Source: Acetanaerobacterium elongatum
GTDB taxonomy: Bacteria > Bacillota > Clostridia > Oscillospirales > Ruminococcaceae
Assembly (NCBI RefSeq): GCF_900103835.1
Contig: NZ_FNID01000013.1
Coordinates: 1-64,000, forward strand
Reading direction: 5' to 3'
Length of the DNA stretch: 64,000 nucleotides
In this document: positions 25,209-34,092 of the stretch, in pieces
Layout: each line of letters starts with the position of its first letter
Numbering within the stretch: position 1 is the first letter of the stretch
Notes under the pieces: model-generated
What the model was told of the DNA's origin: nothing
The model's input: only the letters and a program-made list of their open reading frames with translations
Database searches by the model: none
Position numbers and translations under genes: made by a program

Positions 25209-27338
25209 TCAGTTATTGGCAATCAGATTCTTAATATCCAGAATTAGGCTAATGCTGCCGTCGCCAAGAATTGTGCAGCCCGCAACGCCACGTTCCTTCA
25301 CGTTAAACCGATTGAGATAGTTTGGCAACGGCTTAACAACCACCTGTTGCTCACCGATGAGCTGATCGGCCAATAAGCAAACCGCCTTATCCTCGGTTTC
25401 AACAAGGATGATAATGCCGTCAAGAACATTGGTAATCTTTGTGTCGATTCCAAAGGCTTCAAAGATACGAATGACTGGGTAACACTCCCCGCGGATCATA
25501 ATCATCTCGGTACCATTAACATCCTTTACGATTTGCTTAGGCTGTATTTTAAACGACTCGCGGATTGAAGTAATAGGAATAGTTAAAATAGACCCGCCAA
25601 CCGAAACCTCCATGCCGTCTACAATGGCAAGGGTAAGCGGTATTTTTATAATAAAGGTTGTACCCTTATCCAGCTTGCTCTCGATGCTGATAGAACCGCC
25701 AACCTTTTCGATATTCTTCCGCGCCACATCCATTCCTACACCACGGCCCGAGAACTCGGTTACCTCGGTATTGGTGGAAAAGCCAGGGAGCATAATCATG
25801 TTATAAATTTCTTTTTCGGTATAATCAGCATCATTCTTAGTGAGAAGGCCGTTGGCTCTTGCCTTTTTAAGAATCTTACTTGGGTTAATGCCTGCACCGT
25901 CATCCGAAACACGGATAACAACCTCACCGGCTGTATTCTCGGCAGAGAGTATAACCTTACCAACAGGAGACTTCCCCTTCTTAATGCGGTCTTCAGTTAC
26001 CTCAAGGCCGTGATCCATCGCGTTGCGGATCAGGTGCATCAGCGGGTCACCGAGACTGTCGATAATAGTCTTATCCACCTCGGTATCTTCGCCAATAAGT
26101 TCAAGCTCAACCTCTTTGTTCAGTTTCTTGCTCATATCGCGAACAATGCGGTTCATCTTATTAAACACACCCGAAACCGGCACCATTCGAATGGACATTA
26201 CGATATCCTGAAGCTCATCGGTTAACTTACGCAGTTGACGTGACGCCTTTGTAAAGTTCTCGAGCTGCATCCCCTTTAAATCAGGGTTTGCGATAACCAT
26301 TGATTCGGTGATAACCAACTCACCTACCAAGTCCATGAGCTCATCAAGCTTATTGAGGTTTACGCTGATAAGGTTTTGCTTCACAGATTTGCTCTGCTGC
26401 ACTGCAGTATTTACATTCTCGATAGCAGCAGCCTGTTTTTCAGCGGTTTCCTGTTGAGCCGCCGCAGCAGCTTTCGTTTCCTCCACAACAGCCGCGCCGT
26501 CGCTGAGTACTTCATACGATTTTATGTACAGGGAAGTTTCTATAATCTTATATATCTCATCGTTACCATTAAAGGGAACGAAGGAGATGATAAACCCGCT
26601 CTCAACAATCTGTTTTGCGGTGTTTTGGTCGGTTTCGATATCCTGCGGCTCATAGGTGAGCTTCTCGCAATAATCCTTCATGTTGTTAATCAGCATAAAG
26701 GCGCGAATATTCTCCATCTTGCAGCCGTCCTCAAAGAAAACGCGCACAACCGTTTCTGCCTTGCCGTTGTCTTCTTTTTCGGGTAGCTCTTCGGCCACGG
26801 CTGTCTGCTCCGCAGCACTATCCTCAACAACAGTCGGCTCCTGTCCTGCAGCTTCTGTCTCCTCTTTTACCACAGGCTTATTGGCCTTTTGCTTTGCCGC
26901 AGGTTTTGCCTTTTTCTGAGCCGTACCGCCCTTAATAAAATCGATCTCTTCCTGAATACGGCCTATCAGTTCTTCAGGATCGGCAGCCTTGGTGGTTTCA
27001 TCCTGAATGCTCTCAATCTCGCTCTTAATAAAATCCGAGCCCTGAAAAACAATGTCGTAGATGGAACTGTAATCGGCTGTAGCAGATTTGTTTTCTCTGA
27101 TAATGAAGAACAAATCCTCAATTCGATGAGCCACGGTAGATACATTCTCAATGCCCATCATCGCAGCGGAACCCTTAATGGTGTGCATGATTCGGAAGAT
27201 TTCGTTAATATCCTCCTGCTCCATGTCATTGCTTTTTTCGGATTTCAGCAGAATGGCATCCAACTGCTCAAGCAGCGTATTGCTTTCGAAAATGAATGTC
27301 TCCAGCATCGATTCCAAACTCATGTCAAACTTATCCAT
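25209..27338 (-). CDS. cheA: chemotaxis histidine kinase CheA
   Basis: Central kinase phosphorylating CheY and CheB in response to receptors. About 709 residues: HPt domain with phosphorylated His52 (HTIKGSAAM), an Ala/Glu/Lys-rich linker (about 150-200), a P2 response-regulator docking domain (about 205-285), a second linker, the dimerisation domain (about 330-390), the ATPase core with NAMDHGLE, DDGAGIN and GRGVGMDV, and a CheW-like domain to the end. The ATG at 27338 follows GCAGGTGAGATA and starts at the HPt fold; the longer frame upstream lacks a ribosome binding site. First gene of the che operon, divergent from the FliK-like gene. Confidence 0.95.
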   Translation of the reverse strand: MDKFDMSLESMLETFIFESNTLLEQLDAILLKSEKSNDMEQEDINEIFRIMHTIKGSAAMMGIENVSTVAHRIEDLFFIIRENKSATADYSSIYDIVFQGSDFIKSEIESIQDETTKAADPEELIGRIQEEIDFIKGGTAQKKAKPAAKQKANKPVVKEETEAAGQEPTVVEDSAAEQTAVAEELPEKEDNGKAETVVRVFFEDGCKMENIRAFMLINNMKDYCEKLTYEPQDIETDQNTAKQIVESGFIISFVPFNGNDEIYKIIETSLYIKSYEVLSDGAAVVEETKAAAAAQQETAEKQAAAIENVNTAVQQSKSVKQNLISVNLNKLDELMDLVGELVITESMVIANPDLKGMQLENFTKASRQLRKLTDELQDIVMSIRMVPVSGVFNKMNRIVRDMSKKLNKEVELELIGEDTEVDKTIIDSLGDPLMHLIRNAMDHGLEVTEDRIKKGKSPVGKVILSAENTAGEVVIRVSDDGAGINPSKILKKARANGLLTKNDADYTEKEIYNMIMLPGFSTNTEVTEFSGRGVGMDVARKNIEKVGGSISIESKLDKGTTFIIKIPLTLAIVDGMEVSVGGSILTIPITSIRESFKIQPKQIVKDVNGTEMIMIRGECYPVIRIFEAFGIDTKITNVLDGIIILVETEDKAVCLLADQLIGEQQVVVKPLPNYLNRFNVKERGVAGCTILGDGSISLILDIKNLIANN

Positions 27339-27510
27339 TATCTCACCTGCATATCTTAAATTTAATGAGAGCTCAGACTGCTGCAACGATTAAGGGGTAA
27401 ATGAAAAACTCAAAAAAATATCGGGGAATATTGAATTTTCATCGTGTTTATACGATAATATCTATATAATACGGAAAATACATAATTATTTTTTAGGGGA
27501 GGTAACTAAG
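27339..27510. promoter_or_regulatory. divergent control region of cheA and the FliK-like gene
   Basis: An AT-rich 172-nt gap with start sites on both sides. TATAAT occurs on the plus strand near 27467, and GGGGAGG precedes the plus-strand ATG, but no -35 box or sigma-D box of good quality was found. Confidence 0.35.
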
Positions 27511-28929
27511 ATGTCGGATCTTATGAAAATTACGACTCCCATACTTCCCAAGAACTATGTAAACAACGTTAAGTCTAACCAAAACTCATCGCAGGATGTA
27601 TTTAACCTGGTTGACTTAGCTAGGGTAACAAAACCAAATGACCGAAGCGAAACGCCGGACAATAACGGCCTGAACCTGGCTACTCAGCAGGAGATGAAGC
27701 ATGCACTTGGGGCTTTATTAAAAGACCCCGGACTTGCGATAACCTCGCTGAGAAGATTACTGCTAATGAGCACGGTGCTTCTTACCATAACCGGCGATAA
27801 TGCCGAGAAAGCCGAAGTAAACACCCTTATAAATTCTCTGACGCTCAATGAGCAGGAACTATTAACAGAGATATTCAGCCAGCAGCAGGGTATTTCATCG
27901 TTTCAGGGGGAATTTTTTGATGCGCTAAGGAATCTGCTTTCAGGCACCACAAGCGCTGAATTCAAAGAGAGCATTGGGGCTCTTTTAAAAGCAATCACCG
28001 GGCATGTATATTCAAAAGACATTCTTGATTCTATCAGTATAAATCTTGATCAATACGCCGAGCTGATGCGCTCAGTGCCTGAAGCTTACGAAGCGTTGAA
28101 AAACCTTTCGGCAAACTTCAAGGCCTTAGGCCAGTCAACTGAACTGCTGGACGTGAATACTTTTAACGAGATGAAGGATTCACTAATAAGCGTATTGCGT
28201 GAACTAAACTCGAGTATCTATGTCAGCGAAAAAACAATGAATCTTACTGCTTTAATTGTATATAATCTTTCGAAGTTTGTAAATGATAAAGATGAAATTA
28301 ATGCAGCTTTTGATAATTTTTCGCGATTTTTGCCGGAAGAAATTAGAGAATCCTACAAACAGGCATTGGAGGACTACCTTGCAGTTGCCACAAAGCAGAG
28401 CGAAAGTGCTGTGCTGCATTCAAAGATAATCGATAATCTTTCCGAGGTAATTAAGCAGCATCTGGACGGACGATTTAATACACCGGCAGTTGCTCAGGAA
28501 ATAAACAATATCCTTCAGAGCCTCGCTGCTGCTCCCTCCTCATTTACCCCGCTTTTGCATTACATACTGCCCCTGCAGCTAGGTGATTCTTCCGCACTTG
28601 CAGAATTATGGGTTGACCCTGACTCCTCCAAAGGCGGAGAATCGGGTGATACTCCGATAAAAATTTTCTTTGTATCTGATATCGATACCATTGGGCATTT
28701 TGAAATAGAGATGATGGTAATCGCAAATAAAATTGATCTATATATGTTCTGCCCTACAGACTATACCGACTTCTTTAGAAATTATAAAGATAGACTAATC
28801 CAGATATGTAAAAACACTTCATACTCCTTCAGCAACATTAACATTGAACCACTGGTTAAAGAACGCAGACTGGACGAGGTTTTCCCAAAGTTAAATATAA
28901 AAAGGAGCGGTGTAGATGTCAGAGCGTAA
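27511..28929 (+). CDS. FliK-like (YlqG-type) protein
   Basis: A 472-residue, mostly helical, hydrophilic protein with a compact beta-containing C-terminal domain (about 385-460) around GHFEIEMMVIANKIDLYMFC. That domain resembles the hook-length-control C-terminal domain of FliK. It is followed, with a 14-nt overlap, by a gene for a stand-alone FlhB C-terminal-like domain, the same arrangement as B. subtilis ylqG-ylqH. FliK and FlhB interact at the substrate-specificity switch of flagellar export, so this pair may be a duplicate or modulating switch. GGGGAGGTAACTAAG precedes the ATG. Function not established. Confidence 0.6.
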   Translation: MSDLMKITTPILPKNYVNNVKSNQNSSQDVFNLVDLARVTKPNDRSETPDNNGLNLATQQEMKHALGALLKDPGLAITSLRRLLLMSTVLLTITGDNAEKAEVNTLINSLTLNEQELLTEIFSQQQGISSFQGEFFDALRNLLSGTTSAEFKESIGALLKAITGHVYSKDILDSISINLDQYAELMRSVPEAYEALKNLSANFKALGQSTELLDVNTFNEMKDSLISVLRELNSSIYVSEKTMNLTALIVYNLSKFVNDKDEINAAFDNFSRFLPEEIRESYKQALEDYLAVATKQSESAVLHSKIIDNLSEVIKQHLDGRFNTPAVAQEINNILQSLAAAPSSFTPLLHYILPLQLGDSSALAELWVDPDSSKGGESGDTPIKIFFVSDIDTIGHFEIEMMVIANKIDLYMFCPTDYTDFFRNYKDRLIQICKNTSYSFSNINIEPLVKERRLDEVFPKLNIKRSGVDVRA

Positions 28930-29230
28930 GCAATCCAAGGCAGGAAATAAGGCGGTAGCCCTGAAATACAATGTGCAAACCGATGCCGCTCCTATTATAG
29001 TGGCATCCGGCTACGGTTATGTGGCCGAGAAGATTATTGATCTTGCTGACCAAAGCGGCATACCGGTTTATAGGGACGACACAACCGCCAATATGCTGGC
29101 TATGCTTGAAATAGGCAGTAATGTACCACCGGAGCTGTTTGAAATTGTTGCGGCAATCTATATTGACCTGTTAAGGATGTCTGACGAGCTCAAAAAGAAT
29201 ATCCCCAAGCCGTTAGCAAAACCAGAGTAA
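28916..29230 (+). CDS. FlhB C-terminal-like protein (YlqH/FhlB type)
   Basis: A 104-residue protein matching the cytoplasmic domain of FlhB/YscU, but without membrane helices. The core KAVALKYNVQTDAAPIIVAS and the downstream IPVYRDDTTANMLAMLEIGS are clear. The autocleavage motif NPTH of real FlhB is absent; the corresponding place reads NVQTD. In other bacteria such fragments can replace the cleaved C-terminal piece of FlhB. The start overlaps the FliK-like gene and is probably coupled to it. The full-length flhB is at 36960. Confidence 0.85.
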   Translation: MSERKQSKAGNKAVALKYNVQTDAAPIIVASGYGYVAEKIIDLADQSGIPVYRDDTTANMLAMLEIGSNVPPELFEIVAAIYIDLLRMSDELKKNIPKPLAKPE

Positions 29231-29234
29231 TTTG

Positions 29235-29263
29235 AGCCTGCTGAAACGCAGGCTTTTTTTATT
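29235..29263 (+). terminator. terminator after the FlhB-like gene
   Basis: GCCTGC/GCAGGC hairpin (29236-29241 with 29248-29253) followed by seven T residues, ending just before the convergent PilZ gene. Confidence 0.85.
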
Positions 29264-29266
29264 AAG

Positions 29267-29893
29267 CTATGAGTTTAGCTGCATACGCTTCAGTTGAAGC
29301 CTCTGAACCTCCCACAAGAAGGCAAACAGGATATCCTGCTCCTTTTCGGTAGCATCAATAAAGCTACATCCGTAGCCCTTTTTACCGTTATTCATGTCCT
29401 GACGGCGGAGTATCAGGGTTTTAATACGCAGGTGCTTAGGGCCTTGATTAAAGTAGAATTCAAATTGATTCCCTTCGAAGAAGATTTGATCTGCAGTAAA
29501 GAAAATCCCGCCTGCGCTGATATCCCGAACCACAATCTTTATTGGGTTCTCAAGTGTGATCTTATTTTCATCAACATCGTAAACTATGTAGATATTAGTC
29601 TCAAATGTGGTTTTTACTTTAATACTTTTTCTGCGTTGAATTACGTCAAGCAGATGGTAATCGGTTAAGATAATCCGGTCAATTGCAGAGAAGCTGACTA
29701 TAGCCGAATACCAGCAGATACCCTTCATATCGTCATAGGCACAGACTTTTAACGTCTCACCAGTATCAAAATGCGGAAAGATATCTCCTAAAATTTCCAT
29801 GTTATGATCAGTGACATCTACTAGTACTCCGGTTGTAATCAACGCATCCTTTTTACTGTAGATTTCAACCTTTTGATGAACCGTTCTTAACAC
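29267..29893 (-). CDS. PilZ-domain flagellar brake protein (YcgR-like)
   Basis: A 208-residue protein with an N-terminal YcgR-type domain (about 1-85) and a C-terminal PilZ domain. The DxSxxG part of the cyclic di-GMP site is present (DISAGG, residues 124-129). The preceding RxxxR motif reads RKSIK at 88-92, so the second arginine is a lysine. Binding of cyclic di-GMP would slow the motor or change its direction. It is the last gene of the large flagellar operon, 19 nt after the FapA-like gene; the diguanylate cyclase at 14402 is a possible source of ligand. Confidence 0.85.
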   Translation of the reverse strand: MLRTVHQKVEIYSKKDALITTGVLVDVTDHNMEILGDIFPHFDTGETLKVCAYDDMKGICWYSAIVSFSAIDRIILTDYHLLDVIQRRKSIKVKTTFETNIYIVYDVDENKITLENPIKIVVRDISAGGIFFTADQIFFEGNQFEFYFNQGPKHLRIKTLILRRQDMNNGKKGYGCSFIDATEKEQDILFAFLWEVQRLQLKRMQLNS

Positions 29894-29912
29894 TTTACCA
29901 CCCCTTAATCGG

Positions 29913-31319
29913 TTACGCTACCCCGAAAATTATTTCACTGTCAGATAAATATACCAATGCGTTGTCTCGGTCTTCAGTAACCTGCACACTCGAAGTGCCC
30001 ATGGTGATACGTGTACCTGCATAAATCGTTCCCTTGCAGATAATCTTGCTGACATTGGGCTGGTGTAATTCTTCCTCCATAACACTGTACTTAACTTGCA
30101 ATTTCTCTTTCTCAAGCGTTATTACCGATTTATTGTATACCGCTTGGTCTAAAAGCTTAAGCTTATCCTGTGAAAGCATCGTTTTATCCTTGCTGCTTAA
30201 AAAGACTATAATCTGAGCTAGTTTCAACTCATCATTCTGCAGCTGCTGCAGCCTTCTGAATATAGTGTCCATCTCGCTCACCAGTGTTGTGGATGAGCCT
30301 AAAGTGATATCGGTGATAATATGGGAAGGCGAACCGATAGACCGAGCCGTTAGGTCTTTTGCCACTACATAGCGTCCGCCAACCATGCTCCCGTTCTTTC
30401 CTTTAAGCTCCAGATTTCCGCCACAGCGGATCTTGCAGTACATTACAGAGTTTGCAGAAATAGAGCCATTAACTTCAATATTAGCATTTTCTAGGAATGA
30501 GGCAATCAGATTTCCCTCCGCTGTTAACCGGCCACCTCCGGCCCCGTTCATTCCCAAAATGGTGATATCGCCTCGGGCTTTTACTGTAGCCGCTTCGACA
30601 ATACCATTAACCTTTATATTACCTAAGGCATTAACAGAAAAACCGGATTTAACGTCGCCTTTTACAAAAACATTGCCAACAAAATCAATATTACCAATTG
30701 CATTATCAACATCGCCGTCTACAACAAAGGTGTCGTCTATTTCAAGCACGTTATGGCGTTCTACCAGATTACCGCTGATTCCGGCAATGATTTCGGTGTT
30801 TTGAGGGTTTACCAAAACATTCTTCCCAAGGGGAAGCCTGGCGTCGCGCCCTCGTACCGATGCTATATTCTGGCCTGTAACCGTCATCCCGTCAACGCCA
30901 TCCGTTGGAGCTATAATGTCACACAATACCTGATCTTTCTGAACATTATAAATCAGATTTAACTCTTTAAAATTAACCGAACCGTCTACATTGTATTTGG
31001 GAATACCCTTTTTGCCAAACACAAAACGATTAGTAATCTCTCCGTTTTTACCGTTTTGTGCCGGCACCCCTTCTGCGACAAGTATCTTCTTCTCGTACAG
31101 CTTTTGGATAACAATCTTTTGAATAACATCGAGCTTAATGCCGTATACAACATTGTTATCTTTTAAAGCCTGCATAATCACTGGAATGGTAATATCCAAG
31201 CCGCCATCTTCCGGGGCAAGTACCGAAACAAAAGCCTGTAGTAAATCATTTGACAATTCAACCCGGCATTCAGCGTCTTGAGGTTTCTTTTCATTATTCT
31301 CGGTTAATTGCTCTGTCAC
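29913..31319 (-). CDS. FapA/DUF342 polymerising protein
   Basis: A 468-residue DUF342 (FapA family) protein: an N-terminal helical domain, then a right-handed beta-helix region (about 165-330) with repeats such as VKGDVKSGFSVNALGNIKVN, and a C-terminal coiled coil and tail. Members are found in many clostridial flagellar operons between cheD and downstream genes. Bactofilin-like polymer formation is proposed from the fold, and the function is not established. Its start lies 23 nt downstream of the cheD stop. Confidence 0.85.
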   Translation of the reverse strand: MTEQLTENNEKKPQDAECRVELSNDLLQAFVSVLAPEDGGLDITIPVIMQALKDNNVVYGIKLDVIQKIVIQKLYEKKILVAEGVPAQNGKNGEITNRFVFGKKGIPKYNVDGSVNFKELNLIYNVQKDQVLCDIIAPTDGVDGMTVTGQNIASVRGRDARLPLGKNVLVNPQNTEIIAGISGNLVERHNVLEIDDTFVVDGDVDNAIGNIDFVGNVFVKGDVKSGFSVNALGNIKVNGIVEAATVKARGDITILGMNGAGGGRLTAEGNLIASFLENANIEVNGSISANSVMYCKIRCGGNLELKGKNGSMVGGRYVVAKDLTARSIGSPSHIITDITLGSSTTLVSEMDTIFRRLQQLQNDELKLAQIIVFLSSKDKTMLSQDKLKLLDQAVYNKSVITLEKEKLQVKYSVMEEELHQPNVSKIICKGTIYAGTRITMGTSSVQVTEDRDNALVYLSDSEIIFGVA

Positions 31320-31342
31320 GGCATTTCCCTCCTAATAGTATT

Positions 31343-31840
31343 TTATAGCGTTACATTAGCCTTGCCAATCGAGCGAACCGTCATAATCCCAGACTGAACA
31401 TCGAATTCAACAGTGCGGCCATAGTTTAAACCTACATCCTCCGCAACGATTCTGATGTTTGCATCCGCCAGTGCCTTCTTTACAGCGGCGACATTTCGTT
31501 TACCGATGTTCATAATATTATCGTTCAGGCCGTATGTACCGTCCATCTTAAACATCTGGGCGCCTCCGGCAATCTTTGCAGTCATGCGAGCCTTCGAAGC
31601 TCCCGCCTGCTCCATTCGACGGATTAGTAAAACAATAGCGGTATCGGCGAACTTCATTTTATTGTCATTCTGCACACACTCGGTACTGCTGGGCAGCATG
31701 ATGTGGGCCATACCGCCAACGCCAACCTTTACGTCAAATAAGCATATACCGACACAGGAACCCAAAGCATAGGTTATAAGCCGATCAGGCTTATTTACAA
31801 CATTCATGTCGGATATACCTACCGTAACTAGATTACTCAT
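31343..31840 (-). CDS. cheD: chemoreceptor glutamine deamidase CheD
   Basis: A 165-residue cysteine-hydrolase-like enzyme that deamidates receptor glutamines and, bound to CheC, stimulates its phosphatase activity. The catalytic pair is visible: Cys29 in GSCVGICLFD and His46 in GGMAHIMLP. It overlaps the cheC stop by 4 nt (ATGA), showing coupled translation and matching the CheC-CheD partnership. Confidence 0.96.
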   Translation of the reverse strand: MSNLVTVGISDMNVVNKPDRLITYALGSCVGICLFDVKVGVGGMAHIMLPSSTECVQNDNKMKFADTAIVLLIRRMEQAGASKARMTAKIAGGAQMFKMDGTYGLNDNIMNIGKRNVAAVKKALADANIRIVAEDVGLNYGRTVEFDVQSGIMTVRSIGKANVTL

Positions 31841-32460
31841 ATCTCAATCCCCAGACGTTCCATAATTAATTTAAGTGAATCCATCTCGGGGATGAGCAGC
31901 ATACAGCTTCTTACACTTTCGCTTGAGCCGATAAAATCCTCTTCAATGTATAAAACCTTATCCCCAGACATGCCAAGCTCAATAGCAGGAACACTGAGTA
32001 TAGCACCTGCCATATCAATTGTAATAGACGGAACCATAATATTGATTTTAAGGCCGGTCAACGATGATATCGCATTCACATAGGAACCTGCCATAATATT
32101 TCCTATTTCGTTCAGTGCCGAATAATCCACCTCAGTCATCTGCGTGTAGTCGTTGATTTCTTTATTCAGCAGAATATTAACAACCACATGGGCAAACTTC
32201 TGCTCTAGTATGAACATTATCATCCCCTGAATATCGTCATGCAGGTGCGTTAATATTCCTACAACGATATTCTCCGGCCCGCCCAAAATGTTGGTTAGAT
32301 CTTGGAAATTGAGTACCTTCACCTTGGGAACAGACATCTGAACAGACTGCATCAACATGGTAGAAAGCGCAGTGGCAGCATTGCCAGCACCGATATTGCC
32401 CAATTCCCGCAGAACATCGATGTGCATGTCGTTAAGCTGATCGTATTGAAATTGAGGCAT
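31837..32460 (-). CDS. cheC: CheY-P phosphatase CheC
   Basis: A 207-residue CheC-family protein that dephosphorylates CheY-P. Two phosphatase helices of the pattern [DS]xxxExxN can be seen: DVLRELGNIGAGNAATALST near residue 14 and SALNEIGNIMAGSYVNAISS near 113. It is encoded directly before cheD. Together with the phosphatase-type FliY in the same operon it would give two CheY-P sinks. Confidence 0.95.
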   Translation of the reverse strand: MPQFQYDQLNDMHIDVLRELGNIGAGNAATALSTMLMQSVQMSVPKVKVLNFQDLTNILGGPENIVVGILTHLHDDIQGMIMFILEQKFAHVVVNILLNKEINDYTQMTEVDYSALNEIGNIMAGSYVNAISSLTGLKINIMVPSITIDMAGAILSVPAIELGMSGDKVLYIEEDFIGSSESVRSCMLLIPEMDSLKLIMERLGIEI

Positions 32461-32505
32461 ATTCTAACCTCCTAATTTATTATTTTATAGTGCTTGTACC
32501 TTAAA

Positions 32506-33237
32506 TTATCGCAGATTATTCACTGTGGCCTCCAGTTCATCGGCAGCTTGCACCACTCTGGCATTAAACTGAAACGCTCTTTGCGTGGTAATGACATCCA
32601 CCATCTCTTTACTTAGCTCTGCATTTGAGCCTTCCAGAGAGCCTTGAAGCAGATCGTAGTTTTCCCCGGCCTGCGGCTCACCTGCAGCGGATGTGGCACG
32701 ATACAGATTGTTTCCTACCTGCTCCATAGCATACTTGTTGGCAAATTGAAAAACTCCAATACGAGTTTTCATATCCTTGAGGTTAAGTCCGGTTTTGCCT
32801 TCTGCAGTTAGCTCTATACGCTCTCCATCCGGACTTAAAACATATTCGCCATTCGAAGTGGTAAGGTAAGCCATCTCACCGTCAAGTTTAGCACAGAAAT
32901 TTCCGGCTCGGGTATAGAAGCGCTCACCGTTTTGATTTTCTACTGCAAAAAAACCTTCTCCGACTATTGCATAATCAAGATCCCGGTCGGTAGGCTGCAT
33001 TGGGCCTTGGCTCATAATCTTCGTTGCACCCGATAGCCTTGCGCCATGTCCTACCTTCAGGTTATTGGCTGTTTCTACCGCATCGCGGTGAATGTTCGTA
33101 TACAGTAAGTCGGCAAACGACGAAACAGACGTTTTAAAACCCGGTGTTTCGACATTTGCAATATTATTTGCGGTAACATCTAAGCTTTTTTGCATAAAAA
33201 GCACACCGGACGAAGCTGTATAAAATGCTGTATTCAT
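32506..33237 (-). CDS. flgG: flagellar basal-body rod/hook-basal protein FlgG-like
   Basis: A 243-residue axial protein of the FlgF/FlgG family (B. subtilis FlhP type). The N-terminal rod signature SLDVTANNIANVETPGFK and the C-terminal helix VDVITTQRAFQFNARVVQAA fit a distal-rod protein exported by the flagellar apparatus. It lies 45 nt downstream of a paralogue at 33283. Which of the two is FlgF and which FlgG is judged from the C-termini only. Confidence 0.88.
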   Translation of the reverse strand: MNTAFYTASSGVLFMQKSLDVTANNIANVETPGFKTSVSSFADLLYTNIHRDAVETANNLKVGHGARLSGATKIMSQGPMQPTDRDLDYAIVGEGFFAVENQNGERFYTRAGNFCAKLDGEMAYLTTSNGEYVLSPDGERIELTAEGKTGLNLKDMKTRIGVFQFANKYAMEQVGNNLYRATSAAGEPQAGENYDLLQGSLEGSNAELSKEMVDVITTQRAFQFNARVVQAADELEATVNNLR

Positions 33238-33282
33238 TTAAATCATCCTTCATTTAACAGATTAAGAATAAGCTCAATAATA

Positions 33283-34047
33283 CTACCGCTTAGCGATTTC
33301 GGTTACGGATTTGGCATTTATTTTATCAACAATCTTAAGTGCCTGACTATAGGTTTGAAAGGTTCTGCTGGTTTCCATGAGGCTGGAGGTTTCTTCACTC
33401 ATATCTACGTTGGAACTTTCAATCTTACCCTGTAAAAAGGCTGTGGAATAAACCTTTTCCTCGTTTTGGGCATTGTCGGGATTATTATCAATATAATAAC
33501 CTTCACTGTAGGTTGTAAGATTCTTTGTGTCGGCTGGGTATGCAATACCAATACGGTCAACAGGGCTGTCTTCTGTGCCAACGTAGACATAGCCCCCCTC
33601 ATCAACCACAAAATCTCCTCCACCAACCTGTATAGGCCCACCTTCTCCCAGCAGTCTGGAACCGTTACTAGAAATCAGATAACCCTCTTCATCCACCGAG
33701 AAGCTGCCATTTCTGGTGAGCAGCGGCTTTTCGGAGTTGACATTCTCTACCTTGAAGAAACCGTCACCTACGAGCGCAATATCAAACGGGCTTTCGGTAT
33801 CAGTAAGCCCACTTTGATTATAATCGGTATATACCTTATCTGCATATCGTACAATGCAACCCTTACCCAGCTTTTTGTTATCATTCGTCTGTATTCTCGC
33901 AATCAGCTGTTGATCAAAGGTACTACTGGTTAATATCTTGCGTTTGTAACCTGCCGTTTTAACATTGGCTACATTGTTACTGATTGTATCAAGCGTACGC
34001 TGTTGTGTCAGCATGCCTGAGGCTAACGTATAAAACCCTCTGAACAT
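33283..34047 (-). CDS. flgF: flagellar basal-body rod protein FlgF-like
   Basis: A 254-residue FlgF/FlgG-family axial protein (FlhO type), with the N-terminal TLDTISNNVANVKTAGYKR motif and the C-terminal SSLMETSRTFQTYSQALKIV helix. Together with the gene at 32506 it forms the tandem pair placed after sigD, as in other Firmicutes. No signal peptide, as expected for type III export substrates. Confidence 0.86.
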   Translation of the reverse strand: MFRGFYTLASGMLTQQRTLDTISNNVANVKTAGYKRKILTSSTFDQQLIARIQTNDNKKLGKGCIVRYADKVYTDYNQSGLTDTESPFDIALVGDGFFKVENVNSEKPLLTRNGSFSVDEEGYLISSNGSRLLGEGGPIQVGGGDFVVDEGGYVYVGTEDSPVDRIGIAYPADTKNLTTYSEGYYIDNNPDNAQNEEKVYSTAFLQGKIESSNVDMSEETSSLMETSRTFQTYSQALKIVDKINAKSVTEIAKR

Positions 34048-34092
34048 GGTTTATCATCCTTTCTGTTCGGCACTGCGGGAATTGTTATATAG

